DNA of 37,313 bases from an uncultured Actinomycetes bacterium (GTDB taxonomy: Bacteria > Actinomycetota > Thermoleophilia > RBG-16-64-13): assembly GCA_903873715.1 (NCBI GenBank), contig CAIQPS010000016.1, positions 1 to 37,313 on the forward strand, in the 5' to 3' direction. A program made the position numbers and the translations under genes. Below the pieces are notes generated by a model. The model made no database searches and had not been told where the DNA came from. It was given only the letters and a program-made list of their open reading frames with translations. How positions within the stretch are numbered: the first letter of the stretch is position 1; each line of letters begins with the position of its first letter. This document shows positions 33,071 to 37,313 of this stretch, in pieces.

Positions 33071-35692
33071 TCAGACGCCGCAGGGTCCTGCGACCCACAC
33101 CGGTTCGGGCGTCTCGAGTTCGCCGAAACTCAGCGGGTGCGCCGCCACCACCCGCACGACGCAGTGCTCGAGCAGCCGCGGCGGCACGAACTGCGCTGCG
33201 AAGACCAGACTTCCCGCTGATCGGGACACCAGCGGCACGGGCGCACGCACCGGCCGGTCGAGCTCGAGAAATGAGCTGCAGAGCTCCATGGCGAGGGTGC
33301 CTGCCCGGAAATCGTCCGCCAGACCGTTCGGGTCGAGGGTTACCTCCACCCCGCGAGGCTCATGCTCGTCCAGGATCCTCACGCGCTCGAAGCGGACGCC
33401 TTCCAAGCAAGAACGCACGCGCTCGGTCCAGCGTCCGATCTCCCCGGCGGCTCCGTTCCCCGCCGCTTCCCGAGAGCGGTAGGCACGGGCTCCCGGGACA
33501 TAGAGGTCCGTCGCGTATTCCGACACCATGCGGCCGGCGGAGTAGCGCGGTGCGAGGACCTGCATACAACTCCTGACCAGGCGGAGCCATTCCCGCGGGA
33601 TACCCCGCTCGTCGCGTAGATAGAACAGCGGGATGATCTCCTCCTCCAACCTGCTGTACAGCTCGTACGCCTCGCACTCGTCGCGCGCCCGATGGTCGGC
33701 GCCCACCGGCACGCTATCCCCTATGCTCCAGCCGAACTCGGGGCCATATGCCTCCTCCCACCAGCCGTCCGGTTCCGACAGGTTGAGACCGCCGTTGGCC
33801 AGCACCTTCATGCCGCTCGTCCCGCTCGCCTCGAGTTGCCGTATGGGGTTGTTGATCCATACGTCCGCGCCCTGGACCAGGCTTGCCGCTACCGCTATGT
33901 CGTAGTCGGCGACAAAGACCACACGGCCGTGGACGTCGGGCCGGCGCGAGAAGAGCACCCAGGCGTGGATCATGGCCCTGCCCTCTTCGTCGGCGGGATG
34001 CGCCTTGCCGGCGATCACCAGTTGCACCGGCCGCTCTTTCGAGGACAGCATGCGGGCGAGCCGGTCCTCATCGCGCAGAAGGAGGGTGCAGCGCTTGTAT
34101 CCGGTGAAGCGCCGTGCAAAACCGAGGGTGAGGAATGTGGGATCCAGAAGCGGCGTTCGGCCCCCTTCGTCGCCGGCGGCTCGTCCCGGATCGCCGCGGT
34201 GCCGCGCGGCGTACGCCCTCACCTCCTCCACCAGGTTCCTGCGGTTCTCCTGACGCAGCGCCCAGAGCGCCTCGTCCGACGCCAGCCCGGCGGCGACCGC
34301 ACCTCCGGCCGCGGCGGTCCACTCCCGGCCCTCGGATCCCCAGTCCCAGCAGCAACGGTCTCTCCAAAAGGAGTGCGAGGCCGGAGAGAGCCACGAAGGG
34401 ACATGAACCGCATTGGTCACCCGGGCGATGGGCACTTCGAGCTCTCGCGTGCGAGGAAAGATCCCCGTGAAGAGACGGCGGGTCGCTGCCTGATGGGCGC
34501 GGCTCACGGCGTTGGCGGCGCCACACGTGTGCAGAGCGAGATGCGCCATGTTGAAGGGCTCGTCCGCCGAACTCGGGTCCGCCCGGCCGAGAGCGAGGAA
34601 CTCGTCCATCTCCAGACCGAGACCCGCCACGTACGCACCCAGGTACTGCCGTATCAAGCCGGCCGGGAAACGGTCGAAGCCCGCCTCCACGGGAGTGTGG
34701 GTGGTGAACACGTTCCCGGGTCTGGCCGCGATCAAGGCCTCCGAGAACGGCATCCCCCTGTCGAGCCCCAGGCAGCGCGCCCGCTCCACGCAGGCGAATG
34801 CGGTGTGACCCTCGTTCAGATGACAGACCTGCGGATCGAGCCCGAGTCCGCGCAACGCCCGCCACCCGCCGATGCCGAGCAGGATCTCCTGTTGGAGCCG
34901 GGTCTCGGTCCCGCTGCCGTACAGTTCACCGGCGAGACCTCTGTCCGCAGGTCCGTTGTGAGGGTGGTTGGTGTCCAGAAGGAAGACGCGCACCCTTCCC
35001 ACCGTGGCCTCCCAAACCCGCAGCATCACCTCGCCCTGAGCCAGATCCACGGCGACGGCCAGCCAGTCGCCGGACTTGTCGCGCGCCGGTATCACGGGCA
35101 ACTGCGCGGGATCACTGAACGGATAGATCTCCACCTGAGAACCGAGCTCGCTGATGGCCTGCCGGAAGTAGCCTCGCTGGTAGAGAAGGCCTACGCCCAG
35201 CAGCGGCACGCCCAAGTCGCTGCACGCCTTCAGATGGTCTCCGGCAAGGATGCCCAACCCCCCGGCGTACATGGGCAGAGCCTCGCCGAGGCCGAACTCC
35301 ATGCAGAAATAGGCGGCGCACGTGAGCGCGTCTCCGCCATGGCGGCTTTCGAACCATGCCGGCCCTCGAAGCCGTTCTGCCCTCGTGGCGAGGCGGTCGC
35401 GCAGAAGACGGCGGAAGGAACGATCCCCGGCCAGGGCCTCGAGCCGGGCATGCGGAACAGCCTGCAACACGGCCAGGGGATTGCCGGTCTTGACCCAGGC
35501 ATCGTTATCGACGAGAGGCCAGATAGAAACGAACTCCGGGTCGGTGGACCAACGCAGGTCCAAGGCCAGTTCCAGCAGGCCTCGAAGGCTCTTCGGCAAC
35601 GCCGGAAGGACATTGATGCTCGCCGGATTCACAAGCGACCCACCTGCGTCATGCGTGGCGGCCATTCGAGCACCGTTGGAGGCTGTACCCAT
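33071..35692 (-). CDS. glgP: Alpha-glucan (glycogen/maltodextrin) phosphorylase, GT35
   Basis: 873 residues. I use the ATG at 35692 (GGTGG seven bases upstream); a GTG at 35707 and an ATG at 35665 are alternatives. The N-terminal part (about residues 20-130) is the DUF3417-type domain found in actinobacterial and thermophile phosphorylases, beginning NVLPALPKSLRGLLELALDLRWS. The catalytic core includes GLGILAGDHLKACSDLG, HLNEGHTAF, and the pyridoxal-phosphate Lys in EASGTSGMKVLANGGLNLS. It releases glucose-1-phosphate from alpha-1,4-glucan using phosphate. The gene is on the opposite strand between ffs and dnaX. Confidence 0.94.
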   Translation of the reverse strand: MGTASNGARMAATHDAGGSLVNPASINVLPALPKSLRGLLELALDLRWSTDPEFVSIWPLVDNDAWVKTGNPLAVLQAVPHARLEALAGDRSFRRLLRDRLATRAERLRGPAWFESRHGGDALTCAAYFCMEFGLGEALPMYAGGLGILAGDHLKACSDLGVPLLGVGLLYQRGYFRQAISELGSQVEIYPFSDPAQLPVIPARDKSGDWLAVAVDLAQGEVMLRVWEATVGRVRVFLLDTNHPHNGPADRGLAGELYGSGTETRLQQEILLGIGGWRALRGLGLDPQVCHLNEGHTAFACVERARCLGLDRGMPFSEALIAARPGNVFTTHTPVEAGFDRFPAGLIRQYLGAYVAGLGLEMDEFLALGRADPSSADEPFNMAHLALHTCGAANAVSRAHQAATRRLFTGIFPRTRELEVPIARVTNAVHVPSWLSPASHSFWRDRCCWDWGSEGREWTAAAGGAVAAGLASDEALWALRQENRRNLVEEVRAYAARHRGDPGRAAGDEGGRTPLLDPTFLTLGFARRFTGYKRCTLLLRDEDRLARMLSSKERPVQLVIAGKAHPADEEGRAMIHAWVLFSRRPDVHGRVVFVADYDIAVAASLVQGADVWINNPIRQLEASGTSGMKVLANGGLNLSEPDGWWEEAYGPEFGWSIGDSVPVGADHRARDECEAYELYSRLEEEIIPLFYLRDERGIPREWLRLVRSCMQVLAPRYSAGRMVSEYATDLYVPGARAYRSREAAGNGAAGEIGRWTERVRSCLEGVRFERVRILDEHEPRGVEVTLDPNGLADDFRAGTLAMELCSSFLELDRPVRAPVPLVSRSAGSLVFAAQFVPPRLLEHCVVRVVAAHPLSFGELETPEPVWVAGPCGV

Positions 35693-35720
35693 CTTATATC
35701 CACCCACAGGCCGGGGAAAG

Positions 35721-35736
35721 GGCTCCGCGAGGAGCC
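35721..35736. other. GNRA-type hairpin in the glgP-dnaX divergent region
   Basis: GGCTCC GCGA GGAGCC, six perfect pairs with a GCGA loop on the + strand. It lies between the glgP start and the dnaX -10 box. It could sit in the glgP leader or be incidental. Confidence 0.3.
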
Positions 35737-35771
35737 AGGGAACAGGGGGCGGACGCGACTGGACCGACTGA

Positions 35772-35777
35772 TATAAT
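35772..35777 (+). promoter_or_regulatory. -10 box of dnaX
   Basis: TATAAT with a TG two bases upstream (extended -10), 41 bases before the dnaX ATG. No recognisable -35. Confidence 0.6.
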
Positions 35778-35817
35778 CCGGGCCACTCGGCGAGCGCTTC
35801 ACAAGGACCCTCCGCGC

Positions 35818-37313
35818 ATGGCGATCTCCCTTTACCGCAAGTATCGTCCGGCCCGTTTCGAGGACATCATCGGGCAGGAACACGTCGCCCGCACGCTCGT
35901 CAACGCCATCAACCAAGACCGCGTGAGTCACGCGTATCTCTTCACCGGTCCGCGGGGCACGGGCAAGACCTCCACGGCCAAGATCCTGGCGATGGCCCTG
36001 AACTGCGACGCAGGCCAGGGCAAGGCCACGCCGCAACCGGACGGCACCTGCCCGCATTGCGAAGCCATCCGCCGCGGCAGCGCCATGGACGTCATCGAGA
36101 TGGACGCCGCCTCCAACCGCGGCATCGACGACATCCGGGACCTGCGCGACAAGGTGCACTTCTCCCCGGTGGAAGGCCGCATGAAGGTCTACATCGTGGA
36201 CGAGGTCCACATGCTCACCACCGAGGCGTTCAACGCGCTGCTCAAGACTCTCGAGGAGCCGCCGGAGCATGCGGTGTTCGTCCTGGCAACCACGGAGCCG
36301 CATAAGGTACCGGCCACCATCCTGTCGCGCTGCCAGCGGTTCGATTTCCGCAGGCCGGCCATCATGGAAGTGGTCGGTGTCCTGGGGAACATCGCGAAGC
36401 AGGAAGGCATCGAGGTGGCGGAGACGGCGCTCACCGTCATCGCCCGGGCGGCCGGCGGGAGTTTCCGGGACGCCATCGGCATCCTCGACCAGCTCTCGAC
36501 CTACTCAGGCGGAGCCATCACCCTCGATCAGACCCTGGACATGCTCGGTCTTGTGCAGCAGGACCTGCTGTTCGAGATCGTCAACCTCGTCGACGAGCGC
36601 GACACCCGGGGAGCCCTGCTCTTCGTCGAGCAACTCGGCCAGGGCGCCACCGACTACGCGCAGTTCATCAAGGACCTCCTCGCCCATCTCCGCGACGTCT
36701 ACGTCGTGAAACACACGGGTGAGGTGCCGTCGAGCATCGCCATGACCGAGGACCAGCAGATGGTGCTGCGCAGCCAGGCCACCCGCGTGTCCACGGCGGA
36801 GACCGTGATCTTCATCGACCTGCTCGGCGAGGCTCTGCGCTCGGTGCGCCAGGGGTCCGACGCCCGGCTGGAACTGGAACTGGTGCTCATCAAGATGACG
36901 GCGACGCACACGGCGAGCGGCCACTCAGGCCAGGCCGGCCAAGCCGTCGCGACCGCCGGCCAAGCCGCACCGCCTGCCCCGGCAGCCCGCCCGGCGGCGC
37001 CCTCCGCGGCGCCGGCGGCACACCCCGCCGCTCCACCTGCACCTGCCCCGGCGGCCAAGCCGGCCCCGGCGCCGCAGCAAGCGGCGGCGCCCAAAGCCAC
37101 GCCTGCAAAGCCGGCGCCCGCTCCGGCGCCCGCGAAACCGGCCGCCGCCCCGTCCAAGCCCGCACCCACCGCAGCCGAGAACGACTGGCCGGAGGAGCCC
37201 GAGGAGCTCGACTACGTCGAAGGAGCCTGGGAGGACGCAGCACCGGTCGCAGCCGCGCCGGCGCCGGCAAAGCCGGCCGCCGCAGCGGCGCCTGCCGCCC
37301 CGGCCGCGCCGGC
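35818..37313 (+). CDS. dnaX: DNA polymerase III subunit gamma/tau, 5' part
   Basis: The gene starts at the ATG at 35818 (AAGGA upstream) and is still open at the right edge: 498 codons are visible. MAISLYRKYRPARFEDIIGQEHV is the canonical DnaX start. The Walker A is GPRGTGKTS, the zinc module has CxxC in CPHC after CD, the Walker B is VYIVDEVHML, and sensor 1 is ATTEPHK. Domain III ends near residue 360. Beyond about residue 365 is an Ala/Pro/Lys-rich linker, with an acidic patch NDWPEEPEELDYVEGAWED. I see no A-rich slippery sequence, so only the long (tau) form is expected. DnaX is the clamp-loader core that links the polymerases. recR and ybaB would normally follow. Confidence 0.96.
   Translation, partial: MAISLYRKYRPARFEDIIGQEHVARTLVNAINQDRVSHAYLFTGPRGTGKTSTAKILAMALNCDAGQGKATPQPDGTCPHCEAIRRGSAMDVIEMDAASNRGIDDIRDLRDKVHFSPVEGRMKVYIVDEVHMLTTEAFNALLKTLEEPPEHAVFVLATTEPHKVPATILSRCQRFDFRRPAIMEVVGVLGNIAKQEGIEVAETALTVIARAAGGSFRDAIGILDQLSTYSGGAITLDQTLDMLGLVQQDLLFEIVNLVDERDTRGALLFVEQLGQGATDYAQFIKDLLAHLRDVYVVKHTGEVPSSIAMTEDQQMVLRSQATRVSTAETVIFIDLLGEALRSVRQGSDARLELELVLIKMTATHTASGHSGQAGQAVATAGQAAPPAPAARPAAPSAAPAAHPAAPPAPAPAAKPAPAPQQAAAPKATPAKPAPAPAPAKPAAAPSKPAPTAAENDWPEEPEELDYVEGAWEDAAPVAAAPAPAKPAAAAAPAAPAAP

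Noticed and set aside
33692-35776. A 694-codon open frame on the + strand
   Set aside because: It is the complement of glgP, which is unambiguous on the other strand.
35818-37313. Programmed frameshift giving a short gamma form of DnaX
   Set aside because: No A-rich slippery heptamer is visible; the visible gene is continuous.

Overview
The window is high-GC DNA from what looks like a deep-branching, non-model actinobacterium. The pointers are a CtpE-like P-type ATPase, Thr/Pro/Ala-rich low-complexity linkers, DrrAB-type ABC pairs, a long Alu-domain type SRP RNA and several start codons that sit 6-7 nt after a -10 box (leaderless mRNAs). I cannot name the species. There are no phage, IS or CRISPR genes. 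Coding density is very high and no gene-free stretch exceeds 300 bases.

Region 1 (1-6.8 kb): a probable RiPP (ribosomally made, modified peptide) cluster on the + strand. It holds the tail of a C25/gingipain-type protease, a PqqD-like peptide-binding protein, a radical SAM/SPASM maturase, a 61-residue precursor with a YxxPxL leader motif and three cysteines, an HPr-kinase-like protein, and an S24/S26-fold signal-peptidase-like protein. It converges end to end (shared CTAG) with a minus-strand operon of a membrane-anchored acidic HEAT-like protein, a nucleotide-sugar dehydrogenase and a nucleotidyltransferase. The precursor ends in Ser, which is the residue modified by HprK-like kinases (and then nucleotidyltransferase-family enzymes) in some lasso-peptide pathways. 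I therefore propose a radical SAM peptide with lasso-type C-terminal tailoring. This is the most interesting system in the window.

Region 2 (6.9-15 kb): two GNAT acetyltransferases, a CtpE-like P-type ATPase, an RDD membrane protein with a zinc ribbon, an M29 aminopeptidase, and an ABC-2 exporter pair.

Region 3 (15-19.4 kb): a compact operon of hotdog thioesterase, GNAT, LuxE-like acyl-protein synthetase and LuxC-like acyl reductase. It looks like a fatty-aldehyde-forming module without luciferase.

Region 4 (19.4-28.3 kb, all minus strand): a glycine-rich RRM RNA-binding protein; a translationally coupled MFS exporter / M1 aminopeptidase lipoprotein / NRAMP / UspA operon; an ABC-2 exporter pair with a HAD phosphatase; and an AEC-family transporter.

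Region 5 (28.3-37.3 kb): a bacterial homologue of eukaryotic steroid 5-alpha-reductase with a companion membrane protein; tRNA-Ser(GGA) whose 3' end is duplicated 178 bp downstream; a zinc-ribbon/Thr-rich membrane protein; an SDR dehydrogenase; SRP RNA (ffs); alpha-glucan phosphorylase; and the start of dnaX, which runs off the window. tRNA-Ser ... ffs ... dnaX echoes the order seen in Bacillus, here interrupted by other genes.

Two near-identical palindromes (10982-11015 and 24709-24740) carry a compensatory base-pair change and are not explained by the genes around them.
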